Part shown: in pieces, positions 17,855-27,125 of the stretch | Position numbering within the stretch: position 1 is the first letter of the stretch | Layout of the letters: each line of letters begins with the position of its first letter | DNA from: Saccharopolyspora thermophila | GTDB lineage: Bacteria; Actinomycetota; Actinomycetes; Mycobacteriales; Pseudonocardiaceae | Reading direction: 5' to 3' | Assembly (NCBI RefSeq): GCF_014646075.1 | Contig: NZ_BMMT01000012.1 | Coordinates: 1 to 64,000 of the forward strand | DNA: 64,000 bases | The notes under the pieces: model-generated | What the model was told of the DNA's origin: nothing | What the model saw: only the letters and a program-made list of their open reading frames with translations | Database searches by the model: none | Made by a program: the position numbers and the translations under genes

Positions 17855-19083
17855 TCAGACGCGTTGCCGCTTGCGGCGGTACATGTCCTGGTCGGCGGCG
17901 TGGATCAGGTCCGCGCCACGAGTGGTCGGGTCGGCCGTGGCGGCGAGGCCGACGCTCGCGCGCATCTCCACCGCGTTGCCGAACACGACGACATCATGCC
18001 GCAGGGACTGCTGGAGGCGATCGCGGAACGCTTCCGCGGCCCGGCGATCGGGCACGTGCGCCAGGACGGCGAACTCATCGCCGCCGAAACGGGCCACGGT
18101 GGCCCCGGAACCAGCGGCGCGCAGCAGAGCGTCCGAGGCCGCCCGAAGCAGTTGATCGCCCGCAGCGTGCCCGAAGCAGTCGTTGACCCGTTTGAGTCCG
18201 TCGACGTCAACCATCAGCAGTGCCAGCGCTCCCCGGCCTCGACCAGCCTCGCGAGGCCGTGGTCGAGTCGATCGGTGAGCAGGACACGGTTGGCCAGCCC
18301 GGTCAGCGCGTCGTGCAGCGCGTGGTGCGCGAGGTGCTTGTTGCGCATGCGGCGGTCGCCGATCTCCTCGTACTGGCCGACCAGGTATGCCGGGCGGCCG
18401 TCCGGTCCCGGTACGGCGCTGACGCGGACGAACACCCACACTGGGTACCCGGCCTTGTGGCGGAAGCAGATCTCCACGCTCGCCGTGTCCCGCCGGGATT
18501 CGATCAGGTCCTGGAAAACCCCGCACCCCACGTCTCCGGGGTAGGTGAGCTCAGTGGGGTGTGTGTTGAGCACGTCGTCGCGCGAGTACCCGAGCAGTTC
18601 GCAGAACGCGGCATTGACCTCCGTCCACCGGCCCGTGGTGTCGAGCAGCGCGATCCCGATCGGCGCGCGGTCGAACGTCCGTTGCCATCGAAGCGCGGTT
18701 TCGTGGCGCTCCGTGGTTTCCTGGGCGTAGGTCGCGACATACAGCGGCCGCCCCTCGTCGTCTCGGATGACCGAGGCGTGCAGCAGGAGCCAGATGATCC
18801 TCCCGTCGGAACGGAGGCACCGGAACTCGCGAACCGCCTCGCCGCTGGGATCGGCGAGCACCTCGTCGAAAAGCGTGGCATCCGCGAGATCATCGGGATT
18901 GATGAAGTCGGTCCGGTGGTGGCGGACGAGGTCGGCGCGGTCGTACCCGAGCAACTCGCACAGCGCGTCGTTGACATAGCGGAAGCGTCCGTTCAGATCG
19001 AGAACGGTCGTCGGGCACGCGGACTGGTCGAAGATGCTCTGCCACAGGAACAAGTCACCACTTGTTATGCCCAGCGCCGACAT
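17855..19083 (-). pseudogene. PAS-PAS-GGDEF diguanylate cyclase (frameshifted as sequenced)
   Basis: Two PAS domains (FDQSACPTTVLDLNGRFRYVN and FDRAPIGIALLDTTGRWTEVN, each with a following PAC-type segment) precede a GGDEF domain with an intact active-site RFGGDEF and DVDGLKRVND. Such enzymes make cyclic di-GMP. As sequenced the PAS frame stops near 18214, while the GGDEF part continues in another frame to 17855. Adding one base to the four-C run at 18231-18234 (G on the coding strand) restores EAGGALALLMVDVDGLK and a 409-residue protein. The start at 19083 is chosen by the PAS alignment; 19137 is possible. No transmembrane helix is seen, so it is cytosolic. Confidence 0.82.
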
Positions 19084-19137
19084 AGCCACACGGTAGCCGC
19101 ACCTGACCAACCCAGAATTGCCCCGAATGGGCGACAT

Positions 19138-19564
19138 GTCGGCGTCACGTGGTCATCTTCCCGCGCGGTGCGGCACGGCGTCGTCGACGCCCGGCCCGGA
19201 TCACCGCGCCGGGGTGACGCGACAGCGCTGTGGTCCGGCCTCATGTGCATGTTGCTCAGCCACTCCGAGTACCTGCATCATGCGGCTGATCACCAGGCGC
19301 GGCGAACCACATTTCCTTTTCGGATCTCGCCGACCATCATGCCCCTCGGTCAACGCGGCGCCGACTGGAGCGGACGGGCGCCCACCGACCCGGTGTTCCA
19401 GCGACCGAAGGTTGTCCACACTGGATGTTCCCAGATCTGGGTAGATTCGGGATTCTTCGGGCGGGGTGCGTGGGGTGAGAACCTGGTCTGCGGCTCGCTG
19501 GTGTACCGCTACGATCCCCGCGTGACGGTGGCTTCGGCCGCGGTCGGCCGAAGCCCCGGTCCGC
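19138..19564. other. Intergenic region without a recognised gene
   Basis: About 430 bases between the GGDEF gene start and the cupredoxin stop. Open frames exist on both strands, but none has a recognisable domain, a convincing ribosome site or typical residue composition. The only local oddity is a lower-GC patch near 19305-19325. Confidence 0.4.
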
Positions 19565-19999
19565 TCAATTGACGTAGACGTCCAGTTGCATCCCCATCTG
19601 CCGGTGGTTGCCGACCGGGCACCAGAAGTCATAGATGCCGCGGGACAACGTCACGGTGAGGTCGGCGGAATCGCCGGGCTGCACCACGGGTGTGCGCGCG
19701 TTCGAGACCCCGGGACCGTTGATCTGCAGGGCGTGCGGCGCTCGCCCCATGTTGACGGCCCGGAACGTGAAGCGGCCCGGTGGGAACATCGCGGGCTGCT
19801 CCAGCCGGTAGTCGACCATCCTGACGATGACCACACCGCCGCCACCACCTGTTGGATGGACGCTCGGGGCCGGTTGCACCGCGGCGGCCGTACCTACGCT
19901 GACACAGAGGGCCGCCGCCAGTCCGAGAACGGCGACCAGGACCCCCAGAGCGGTCCGCTTGGTGGCACGGGACTTTCTGTCGAGAACCTCGGCGTGCAT
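19565..19999 (-). CDS. Secreted cupredoxin-domain copper protein
   Basis: A protein of 144 residues. A basic start, a hydrophobic segment (about 17-40) and Ala-rich cleavage region predict export. The mature part is a small cupredoxin with a type 1 copper set: His89 (APHALQING), Cys127 and His132 (DFWCPVGNHRQM), and Met135 or Met137. It is probably an electron carrier or copper-binding protein outside the membrane. The start at 19999 is chosen because the signal sequence then begins at the usual distance; the longer frame to 20083 adds non-family residues. It is transcribed alone. Confidence 0.85.
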   Translation of the reverse strand: MHAEVLDRKSRATKRTALGVLVAVLGLAAALCVSVGTAAAVQPAPSVHPTGGGGGVVIVRMVDYRLEQPAMFPPGRFTFRAVNMGRAPHALQINGPGVSNARTPVVQPGDSADLTVTLSRGIYDFWCPVGNHRQMGMQLDVYVN

Positions 20000-20227
20000 T
20001 GCTCCACCCCCCTGGAGTTCCTGCATCAAATGCCGTGGCCGGTCGGGAAAACCATTGCCCGTCCGGTGTTTCGACGCTGCCAAGCAGCAACCCCAGCGTA
20101 GGTCCGCCGCCCGCCGCGCGGGAACCGGACGCGCGGTTGCTGTGGTGGTTCGGCGCGGCAGAGGACATTCTTGCCGGAGAAGGGGATGGGGCTGGTGTGA
20201 CCGCCGGGCCTCGGCGGGGTTCCCGCG

Positions 20228-21196
20228 TCAGCCGGGGGTGAGGGCTGCGGTCCGCGAGAAGGTGCGCCGGTAGTCGCTGGGGGTGATGCCCACCGCGCGG
20301 CGGAAGTGGTGGCGCAGGAGCGCCGCGGTGCTGAACCCACACCGGCGTGCGATCTCGTCCATCGCCAGGTCGGTGTCCTCCAGCAGCCGCCGCGCGAGCA
20401 GCACCCGCTGGGTGACCAGCCACTGGTTCGGCGTCGTGCCCGTCTCGGCGACGAAGCGCCGCGCGAAGGTCCGCTGCGACATCCGCGCCCGGTCGGCGAG
20501 GTTGGCGACCGTGTGGTCGGCGTCCAGCGTCTCGCTCATCCAGCTCAGCACCGGTTGGAGGCTGTCGCCGGAGCACTCGGGGACGGGCAGGTCGATGAAC
20601 TGCCGCTGGCCACCGTCACGCTGCGGTGGCACCACCATGCGGCGGGCGATCGCCGTCGCCGCGGCGGCGCCGATCTCCCGGCGCACCAGATGCAGGCAGG
20701 CGTCGATGCCGGCCGCGGTGCCCGCGCTGGTCACCACGTTCCCGTCGTCGACGTACAGGACGTCCGGGTCGAGCCGGGCGGCCGGAAAGCGGCGGCGGAA
20801 TTCCGCCGCCATGTGCCAGTGCGTCGTGCACGGCCGCCCGTCGAGCAGCCCGGCGGCACCGATCACGAACGCCCCGCTGCACACCGACAGCAGGGTGGCA
20901 CCGCGGTCCGCGGCGCGGCGCAGGCGGTCGAGGACCTCCGCCGGGTACTCCTCCCGCACCCGGCAGGCGGGCACGGCGACGACGTCGACATCATCCAGCC
21001 CGTCCAAGCCGTGCTCGGGAACCAGGCTCATGCCCACGGACGTGGTCAGCGGCGCACCGGGCCGCGGCCCGCACACCCGGAACTCGATCGGCGGGACCCC
21101 GTCGGCCGTGCGGTCGAGGCCGAACACCTCGCACAGCACGCCGAGCTCGAACGGTGCGGCACCGTCGAGCACGACGGCCGCGACGCTTCTGAGCAC
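20228..21196 (-). CDS. GlxA-family AraC-type transcriptional regulator
   Basis: A protein of 322 residues. The N-terminal half is a DJ-1/PfpI-like domain (LDGAAPFELGVLCEVFGLDR; LLSVCSGAFVIGAAGLLDGR with the nucleophile-elbow Cys). Residues about 220-320 form the double helix-turn-helix AraC domain (MSQRTFARRF and IARRCGFSTAALLRHHFRR). Regulators of this type usually control a divergent gene. Here two TGGCAGGA copies lie between it and a small gene at 21283. The ligand is unknown. Confidence 0.93.
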   Translation of the reverse strand: MLRSVAAVVLDGAAPFELGVLCEVFGLDRTADGVPPIEFRVCGPRPGAPLTTSVGMSLVPEHGLDGLDDVDVVAVPACRVREEYPAEVLDRLRRAADRGATLLSVCSGAFVIGAAGLLDGRPCTTHWHMAAEFRRRFPAARLDPDVLYVDDGNVVTSAGTAAGIDACLHLVRREIGAAAATAIARRMVVPPQRDGGQRQFIDLPVPECSGDSLQPVLSWMSETLDADHTVANLADRARMSQRTFARRFVAETGTTPNQWLVTQRVLLARRLLEDTDLAMDEIARRCGFSTAALLRHHFRRAVGITPSDYRRTFSRTAALTPG

Positions 21197-21210
21197 ACCC
21201 CCACCCTACG

Positions 21211-21257
21211 TGGCAGGATTTTGCCGCACAACGGCACGGCTGCCACTGTTGGCAGGA
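21211..21257. promoter_or_regulatory. Direct TGGCAGGA repeats, putative GlxA-type operator
   Basis: TGGCAGGA occurs at 21211-21218 (followed by TTTTGCC) and at 21250-21257 (followed by AATGGCGCC), 39 bases apart. The second copy overlaps the inverted repeat TGCCACTGTTGGCA at 21241-21254. The sites sit between the regulator and the divergent small gene, where such regulators bind. Binding is inferred. Confidence 0.45.
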
Positions 21258-21282
21258 AATGGCGCCTCCCACACTGGGTGCC

Positions 21283-21477
21283 ATGAACACACCGCTGCAG
21301 GACAGACCCACCCGGAAGCGGCTCGACAGGGTCCGGCGGTACATCGCGGTCCAGAACTGGCTGTGGTCCCGCCACCTCGCGGCCCTGCAACCCTGGGAGC
21401 AGGACACCGAAATGTGCTGGGTGCGTAACCCGATCACGCGCCGCTGGGAACTGCGCGGCGGGCTCCTCCCGCGGTGA
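21283..21477 (+). CDS. Small hypothetical protein divergent from the GlxA-type regulator
   Basis: A protein of 64 residues, basic and rich in Trp and Arg (RRYIAVQNWLWSRHLAAL; WVRNPITRRWELRGG). It has no signal peptide, membrane helix or known domain. The ATG at 21283 lies 26 bases after the second TGGCAGGA site, so it is a plausible target of the regulator. It ends exactly at the stop of the convergent DUF2268 gene. The shortness leaves real doubt. Confidence 0.5.
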   Translation: MNTPLQDRPTRKRLDRVRRYIAVQNWLWSRHLAALQPWEQDTEMCWVRNPITRRWELRGGLLPR

Positions 21478-22364
21478 TCAGGCGTTGGTGGGCACCCCCG
21501 CGTTCGCGAGGATCTCCCGTGCCGACAGCGCGACGCTCTGGGCCGCGGACAGCCCGGAGACCGCGCAGTGAGCGTCCACAATGCGCAGTCCTGCCGCATA
21601 CCCCGCGAAGTCCGGCAGCCCCACGGGCTTTTGGCCCCACAGCCGTGCCGTGGCGTCGCCGTGCACGTAGGCGGTCAGGTTGTGCATCCCGTCACGTCGA
21701 TCCCGGCGACGACCTTCTCGTAGGCGGCTTGCAGTTCGGGGCCGCGCAGTTCGGTCGCCCAGTGTCCGAGCGCCTGCTCACCGAACAGCTCCCGCACGAA
21801 CGCCTCGGCCAACCCCTCGGCGACGACCTGCTCCCCGACCGTCACGGTCACCGGATTCCAGGTCACGTTGGCGTACCGCACGTTGTGGTGGAGTTCGTGC
21901 GCGGCGGCGTAGCCGATCTTCGCGAGACTCGTCGCGGTCGGCCACATCACCAGCAGCACCACGCCGGGGAACCCGCCCAGGCCGAAGTAGCCGCGGCTGC
22001 GGACGGTCAGGTGCTCGTCGTCGGGGTCGCCGAGCACCACGAGCACGTGCAGTTCGTCGGCGTGCCTGATGCCGGGCGCCGCGCTGCGCAACCGGTCCCA
22101 CCCCGCGGCGAGGCAGTCGCGGACCCGACTCCACACCCCGGCCTCGCGCATCTCCCGCAGCGCGGCCGGGTAGCGCGGATCGTCCCGGTCCAGCCGAAAA
22201 CCGGCGCCCTGCTGGTGCATGGCCACGACGTCCCCGCCGCCCACCGCGGACATCACGCGGTCGAGCGGGGCAAGCATCTCCCGCAACGCGTCAGGCCGCT
22301 TCGCCACCGGGAGGTCCAGCAGCGCGGCCATGGTGGATGCGGTGTCGTGCACAACGATCTCCAT
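21478..22364 (-). pseudogene. DUF2268 putative zinc-dependent protease (frameshifted as sequenced)
   Basis: DUF2268 proteins are predicted zinc metalloproteases. The zinc motif HELHH (156-160, an HExxH) is present, with a downstream Glu in VVAEGLAEAFVRELFGE as the likely third ligand. As sequenced the frame ends at 21675 with GIDVTGCTT, while the usual C-terminus (MHNLTAYVHGD, then GLPDFAGYAAGLRIV) continues in the next frame to 21478. One added base in the CCC at 21688-21690 rejoins them (VTGMHNLTAY) and gives 295 residues. The active site is intact, so the gene is probably functional if the break is a sequence error. Confidence 0.78.
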
Positions 22365-22421
22365 GACCGAGAAGCTAGGGCCTCACGTCGCGTGAGGGTC
22401 AAGGCGCGCGCAGTGCCGGGG

Positions 22422-24830
22422 TCACCTGGTGCGGCGGGTGGGGATTGCCGTCGTGGGGTCCTCCGGCCAGGGGTGCTTCGGGTAGCGACCGCGGAGTTCC
22501 GCCCGGACCTGCTGGTATCCGTTGCGCCAGAAGGAGGCCAGGTCGGACGTCACCGCCGCCGGGCGGCCCGCCGGGGACAGCAGGTGCAGCACCACCGGGA
22601 CCCTGCCGTCGGCGATGCGGGGCACATCACGCCAGCCGAACACCTCCTGCAGCTTCACCGGAAGGACCGGCCGGTCGGATTCGTAGTCCACCCGGATGCG
22701 CGACCCGGACGGGACCTCGATGCGGTCCGGGGCGAGTTCGTCCAGCCGCCCCACCGCCGACCAGGGAACCAGTCGCCGCAACGCCTCCTCCGCCGGGATG
22801 CGCAGGTCGGCGCGCCGCCGGGCGGCGGACAGCTCCGGCTCCAGCCAGTGGTCCACCGCGGACAGCAGGGATTCATCATCGGTGGCGGGCCACGGGTCGC
22901 CCAGAGTCGCGTGCAGGAAACCGAGGCGCCGCCGCAACCTCCGGGCGTCCTCGGTCCAGCGCAGCAGTTCCAGCCCCTCGGCGCGCAGGCCCGCCACCAG
23001 GGCGGCGCGGATCTCGGCCGGATCCGGGTCCGGGACCGGCCGCTGGCCGAGCGTGATCGCGCCGAGGCGTTCGACGCGGACCGCACGCACGTCGCCGTCG
23101 GACCAGCCCACCTCGTCGGTGGTCTCCAGCAGCGCGGGCGCGGCGCGGCGGGCCAGGTCCTCGTCGGCGGGAGCAGCGAGCCGGATCGTGCCGGACGCGC
23201 TGCCCGGCGAGCGGTCGGCGACGGCCACCGCCAGCCACTCCGATCCGCGCAGCGGTGAACCGGCGGGCAGTTCGACGGCCGTGCCGGAAGCCATCAGGTA
23301 CACCGCCGAATCCGCCGACCGGCGCCGGGCCAGGCGTTCGGGCTGCGCCAGCGCCACCACCAGCGCCGCGTCGCCCCGAGATTCGGTGCCGCGCACCGCG
23401 CCTCGCAGTCTGCGCACCTCGCGACGCCACCGGTCGGTGCCCGCGGTGCCGCGGCGCAGCCTCGCGAGGGCGGTGTCCACATCGGTCTCACTGGTCAGCT
23501 GGTCGTTGTCCAGCAGCGCCACGACTTCGGCCGCGATGTCCGCTCCGGCCAGGTCCGCGCCGTCGAGCAGCGCGCGGGCCAGCCGCGGATGCAGGCCCAG
23601 CTCGGCCATCCGGCGTCCCCGCTCGGTAACCGCACCGGATGCGTCCAGCGCGCCGAGGCTGCGCAGGACCTCACGCCCAGCGGCGAGCGCCCCGGCGGGC
23701 GGCTGGTCCCACCACGCCAACGCCGCCCCGTCCGGCGTTCCCCAGCACGCCAGTTCCAGGGCGAGGCGCGTCAGGTCGGCCGTGCGGATCTCCGGTTCCG
23801 GGAAGGCGGGCAACGTGCTGTGCTCGTGCTCCGGCCAGCAGCGGTACACCACGCCCGGGCCCTGTCGCCCGGCCCGGCCGGCGCGCTGCTCGGCGACCGC
23901 GGCCGACACGCGCACCGTGGCCAGCCCGGCCAACCCACGTCGTGTGTCCACTCTGGACACACGGGACAGGCCAGAGTCGACGACGGCGCGCACGCCCGGG
24001 ACGGTCAGGCTCGATTCCGCCACTGCCGTCGCCAGCACCACGCGACGGCGGTCGCCCTCCCGCAGCGCACGGTCCTGCTGCGCGTGGGGCAGCCGACCGT
24101 GCAACGGCAGAACGTCCACATCGGACTCGGCGGCGAGGTACCCGGAAACCCGGCGGATCTCGGCGGCTCCGGGCAGGAACGCCAGCACGTCACCGTCCTG
24201 CTCGGTCAGGGCCGTGCGCACCGCCCGCGCCACGCAGGACTCGATCCGCTCGCCGCGGCCCGGCGGCAGGTACCGGGTGCGCACCGGGTGGATCCGCGCG
24301 TGCGCCTCCAGCACCGGCGCACCGCCGAGCAGGTCCGCGACCCGGTCGACGGCCACCGTGGCCGACGTCGCCAGGACCCGCAGGTCCGGCCGCAGCCCCT
24401 CCCGGGCGTCCAGCAACAGCGCCAGCAGCAGGTCCGCGTCGAGGTGGCGTTCGTGGCACTCGTCGAGCACCACCACGTCGACGCCGCCCAGCTCGGGATC
24501 CGCCTGCAACCTGCGCACCAGCAGCCCGGAGGTCACCACCTCGACGACCGTGTCCCGGCCGCGCCGCCGCTCGCCGCGCACCGAGTAACCCACGCGCTGC
24601 CCCACGTCCTCGCCGATCAGGGCCGCCATGCGCTGCGCCGCGGCCCGGGTGGCCAACCGCCGCGGTTCGGCGACCACGACCCGCAGCCCCTCGGCGGCCA
24701 GCGACAACGGCACCAACGTGGTCTTGCCGGTACCGGGCGGGGCCACGAGCACCGCGGTGCCGTGGTCGGCGAGGGCGGTGGCGACGTCGTCGAGGACGGC
24801 GCGCACGGGCAGGTCGGGGAGGTCGAACAT
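22422..24830 (-). CDS. hrpB: ATP-dependent helicase HrpB
   Basis: A protein of 802 residues, close to the 810-850 of HrpB DEAH-box helicases. Motif I is PPGTGKTT (31-38), motif II DECH (123-126), motif III SAT (ATSAT) and motif VI QRAGRAGR. The helicase-associated and HrpB-specific C-terminal regions are present (LLSPAGRPAAVTSDLASFW and RYPKHPWPEDP at the end). HrpB is an RNA/DNA helicase of unclear physiological role. ATG 24830 fits the family N-terminus (FDLPDLPVRAVL). The 296 bases to the divergent PfpI gene hold nothing recognisable. Confidence 0.95.
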   Translation of the reverse strand: MFDLPDLPVRAVLDDVATALADHGTAVLVAPPGTGKTTLVPLSLAAEGLRVVVAEPRRLATRAAAQRMAALIGEDVGQRVGYSVRGERRRGRDTVVEVVTSGLLVRRLQADPELGGVDVVVLDECHERHLDADLLLALLLDAREGLRPDLRVLATSATVAVDRVADLLGGAPVLEAHARIHPVRTRYLPPGRGERIESCVARAVRTALTEQDGDVLAFLPGAAEIRRVSGYLAAESDVDVLPLHGRLPHAQQDRALREGDRRRVVLATAVAESSLTVPGVRAVVDSGLSRVSRVDTRRGLAGLATVRVSAAVAEQRAGRAGRQGPGVVYRCWPEHEHSTLPAFPEPEIRTADLTRLALELACWGTPDGAALAWWDQPPAGALAAGREVLRSLGALDASGAVTERGRRMAELGLHPRLARALLDGADLAGADIAAEVVALLDNDQLTSETDVDTALARLRRGTAGTDRWRREVRRLRGAVRGTESRGDAALVVALAQPERLARRRSADSAVYLMASGTAVELPAGSPLRGSEWLAVAVADRSPGSASGTIRLAAPADEDLARRAAPALLETTDEVGWSDGDVRAVRVERLGAITLGQRPVPDPDPAEIRAALVAGLRAEGLELLRWTEDARRLRRRLGFLHATLGDPWPATDDESLLSAVDHWLEPELSAARRRADLRIPAEEALRRLVPWSAVGRLDELAPDRIEVPSGSRIRVDYESDRPVLPVKLQEVFGWRDVPRIADGRVPVVLHLLSPAGRPAAVTSDLASFWRNGYQQVRAELRGRYPKHPWPEDPTTAIPTRRTR

Positions 24831-25126
24831 GGCGACCCCATCCTGCCATGCGACGGGTACCGCCCGAGCAGCCTCGTCGAGGTGTCGGTTCGCGGGACCA
24901 CCACGCCCCGCTGGCCGCAGGTCACCGAGGGCATCCACCCCACATTGGTCACATTGGACAGTCAACAGCCGTTGCGCCGCGCAGCGCGCACACCACCGCA
25001 CGCCGCGGGCCCGGCGCCCGCGGCCGGCCAGGCGCACCCGCGCACGACTCGCCGAGTTGCACCCGGCATCCGAGCGAGGACCCTGGGGCTCGTCGTACCT
25101 TCCACAGCTCGGAGAGGTGATCAGCG

Positions 25127-25690
25127 ATGGGAGACACACTGCGGGGTCGCCGGGTGGCGATGCTCGCCGCCGACGGCGTCGAACAGGTCGAGCTGGTGCA
25201 GCCGCGCGAGGCGGTGGAGAACGCCGGGGCTCGGGTGGAGCTGGTCTCGACGCACTCCGGCGAAATCCAGGCCATGAACCACGACATCAACCCCGGTGAC
25301 ACGTTCCCGGTGGACCGGGAGATCTCGCAGGTCTCCCCCGACGACTACGACGCGCTGATCCTGCCCGGCGGCACGATCAACCCGGACAACCTGCGCCGCG
25401 ACTCCCGCGCGGTGCAGTTCGTGCGGGACTTCGTGGCCTCCGGCAAACCGGTCGGCGCGATCTGCCACGGGCCCTGGACCCTGGTGGAGGCCGGCGTGGT
25501 GCGCGGGCGCCGGATGACCTCCTTCGCCAGCATCCGCACCGACCTGCGCAACGCCGGGGCCGAGGTCGTCGACGAGGAGGTCGTCACCGACCAGGGCCTG
25601 GTGACCAGTCGCGGGCCGCAGGACCTGCCGGCGTTCACCACCAAGATCGTCGAGGAGATCGCCGAGGGCAAGCACCCGGCGCGCACCTGA
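25127..25690 (+). CDS. PfpI/DJ-1-type protease or stress protein
   Basis: A protein of 187 residues of the type 1 glutamine-amidotransferase-like DJ-1/PfpI family, close to YhbO/PfpI. Cys113-His114 in AICHGPW is the nucleophile elbow, and the acidic partner is near ADGVEQVEL. Family members act as peptidases, glyoxalases or deglycases, and the exact activity here is open. ATG 25127 has GGAGAGG upstream. It stands alone between hrpB and the FAD oxidoreductase. Confidence 0.9.
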   Translation: MGDTLRGRRVAMLAADGVEQVELVQPREAVENAGARVELVSTHSGEIQAMNHDINPGDTFPVDREISQVSPDDYDALILPGGTINPDNLRRDSRAVQFVRDFVASGKPVGAICHGPWTLVEAGVVRGRRMTSFASIRTDLRNAGAEVVDEEVVTDQGLVTSRGPQDLPAFTTKIVEEIAEGKHPART

Positions 25691-25746
25691 CCGCTCCCCC
25701 GGCGCGGACGAGGTCCAGTTCGGCGCGTAGTAGCCGGCGGACCTCG

Positions 25747-26985
25747 TCAGGGGAGGCGGGCGTCCTGGGCGTTGAGCTCCGCTCGCACCGCCTCCGCGTC
25801 CACCGGTTCGCCGCGCGCCACCAGCGCCGCGGCGATGCCGGCCGCGTGGCCGGTCGCAAAAGCCGTTCCCATCACACGCAACGACGCTCCCGCTCCGCGG
25901 TCGCCGTCGACCGTGCGGCCCGCCGCGAAGAGGTTGTCCGTGTTACGGCTGTGCAGGACGCCGAGCGGAATCCCGTAGTAGCCCGACTTTCCGATGAACC
26001 GCCACTCCGACGGGATGCCCGCGCCCGGGTGGTACTCGATCGGCCAGGCCCCGATGGCGACCGCGTCGTCGGTCCGCCCCGGCGTCAGCACCTCCGTCTC
26101 GGTGAGCTGGTAGCGGCCCACCAGGTGGCGCGACTCCCGGGTGCCCATCTCCGGTCCGGTGCTGACGATGTACGCGCCCTCGCATCCGGGCAGGGACCGC
26201 AGCACCCCGAGGTACGCCTGGGCCTGGCGGCGGGCGCTGATCTCGGCTCGCGTGGTGTCCGCCGCGCTGCGCGCGTCGTAGCCCTCGTCGGCCAGGTAGG
26301 TGATCAGATCGCCGGAGATCGGCATGCGCGCGATCAGCCCGGTCTCCGCCGTCAGATGAACGGCTCCGGCCCGCTTCGCGGCGCGCACCGCCGCACCGAT
26401 CGCGTCCTTGGTTATCGCCACATCGGCCGGGATGCCGCCGAAGCGCACGCCGAGCGTCCCGTTCTGCACCCACCCGTCGTTGCCGTAGCGGACTTCCGCG
26501 CCGGCGTGGTGGGCGAGGTCGGCCTCGCCGGTGGCGTCGACGAACGCCGCTGCGGAGAACTCGTGGATGCCCGAGTGATCGGCAACGCGCACCGTGGTCA
26601 CGCGGTCCTGCTCCCGCCCGGCGCCGAGCACGTGCGTGTGCAGCAGCACCGCCACGCCCGCCCGCGCGCACAGCTCGTCGGAGGCCCGCTTCACGCTCTC
26701 CGGGTCGAAAACCGCCGCCACCGCGGTGAAGCGGGTGGGTTCGCTGATCGCGCCCATGGCGCGCAGCTCCGCCAGCATCTCCTCGGCGACGCCGAAGACC
26801 ACCTGTCGCCGGTCGTCCCGCGTGTAGAGGCCGCAGTAGGTCACCACGTTGCGCAGAGTGGCGGCGCCGCCCAGGCAGGGGCCGCGTTCGATCAGCAGGG
26901 TGCGCGCCCCGGCCCGGCTCGCACCGACCGCGGCGGCCACCCCGCCGGACCCGCCGCCGGCGACGATCACATCGTATTCGGTCAT
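25747..26985 (-). CDS. FAD-dependent oxidoreductase
   Basis: A protein of 412 residues. The N-terminal dinucleotide motif is VIVAGGGSGGVAAAVGASRAG with the acidic strand end LLIERG, then CLGGAATLRNV, typical of the FAD_oxidored (PF12831) group. FVDATGEADLAHHAG and the C-terminal NLFAAGRTVDGDRGAGASLRV motif complete FAD binding. The substrate is unknown. The gene lies downstream of the MFS permease on the same strand, about 80 bases apart, so uptake and oxidation of one compound is plausible. MTEYDVIV at 26985 is preferred over 27039 because it puts the FAD motif at residue 5. Confidence 0.88.
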   Translation of the reverse strand: MTEYDVIVAGGGSGGVAAAVGASRAGARTLLIERGPCLGGAATLRNVVTYCGLYTRDDRRQVVFGVAEEMLAELRAMGAISEPTRFTAVAAVFDPESVKRASDELCARAGVAVLLHTHVLGAGREQDRVTTVRVADHSGIHEFSAAAFVDATGEADLAHHAGAEVRYGNDGWVQNGTLGVRFGGIPADVAITKDAIGAAVRAAKRAGAVHLTAETGLIARMPISGDLITYLADEGYDARSAADTTRAEISARRQAQAYLGVLRSLPGCEGAYIVSTGPEMGTRESRHLVGRYQLTETEVLTPGRTDDAVAIGAWPIEYHPGAGIPSEWRFIGKSGYYGIPLGVLHSRNTDNLFAAGRTVDGDRGAGASLRVMGTAFATGHAAGIAAALVARGEPVDAEAVRAELNAQDARLP

Positions 26986-27023
26986 GCTGGTTTTCCTCAT
27001 CGGGCGAGGGCTTTCTCGTGCAT

Positions 27024-27125
27024 CTGGGAGCTCACCCACCGGAGGAAGGCTCCCAGGTTTGCCTAAACCTGGGAACTCGCCTCCGGAGGAAGGTTCCCAG
27101 GTGTGCCTGAAGTGGGGAGTTCGCC
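27024..27125. repeat. 44-bp tandem repeat at the 3' end of the MFS gene
   Basis: Two adjacent 44-base units, 27038-27081 and 27082-27125, agree at 35 of 44 positions. A partial third unit (14 bases, 27024-27037) matches the end of the others. Each contains CCGGAGGAAGG. The MFS frame reads through one unit and stops in the next, giving the C-terminus PGNLPPEASSQV. A local duplication, perhaps of a regulatory hairpin, is likely. Confidence 0.75.
27052..27073. terminator. Perfect 9-bp hairpin over the MFS stop codon
   Basis: CCCAGGTTT-GCCT-AAACCTGGG is a perfect stem with a four-base loop, and the TAG stop of the MFS gene overlaps the loop. The neighbouring repeat unit has lost this pairing. 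It could weaken transcription into the FAD oxidoreductase gene, or it may protect the upstream mRNA. Confidence 0.5.

Noticed and set aside
19201-19632. A 143-codon minus-strand frame upstream of the cupredoxin
   Set aside because: It overlaps the cupredoxin end in another frame and has no recognisable domain or ribosome site.
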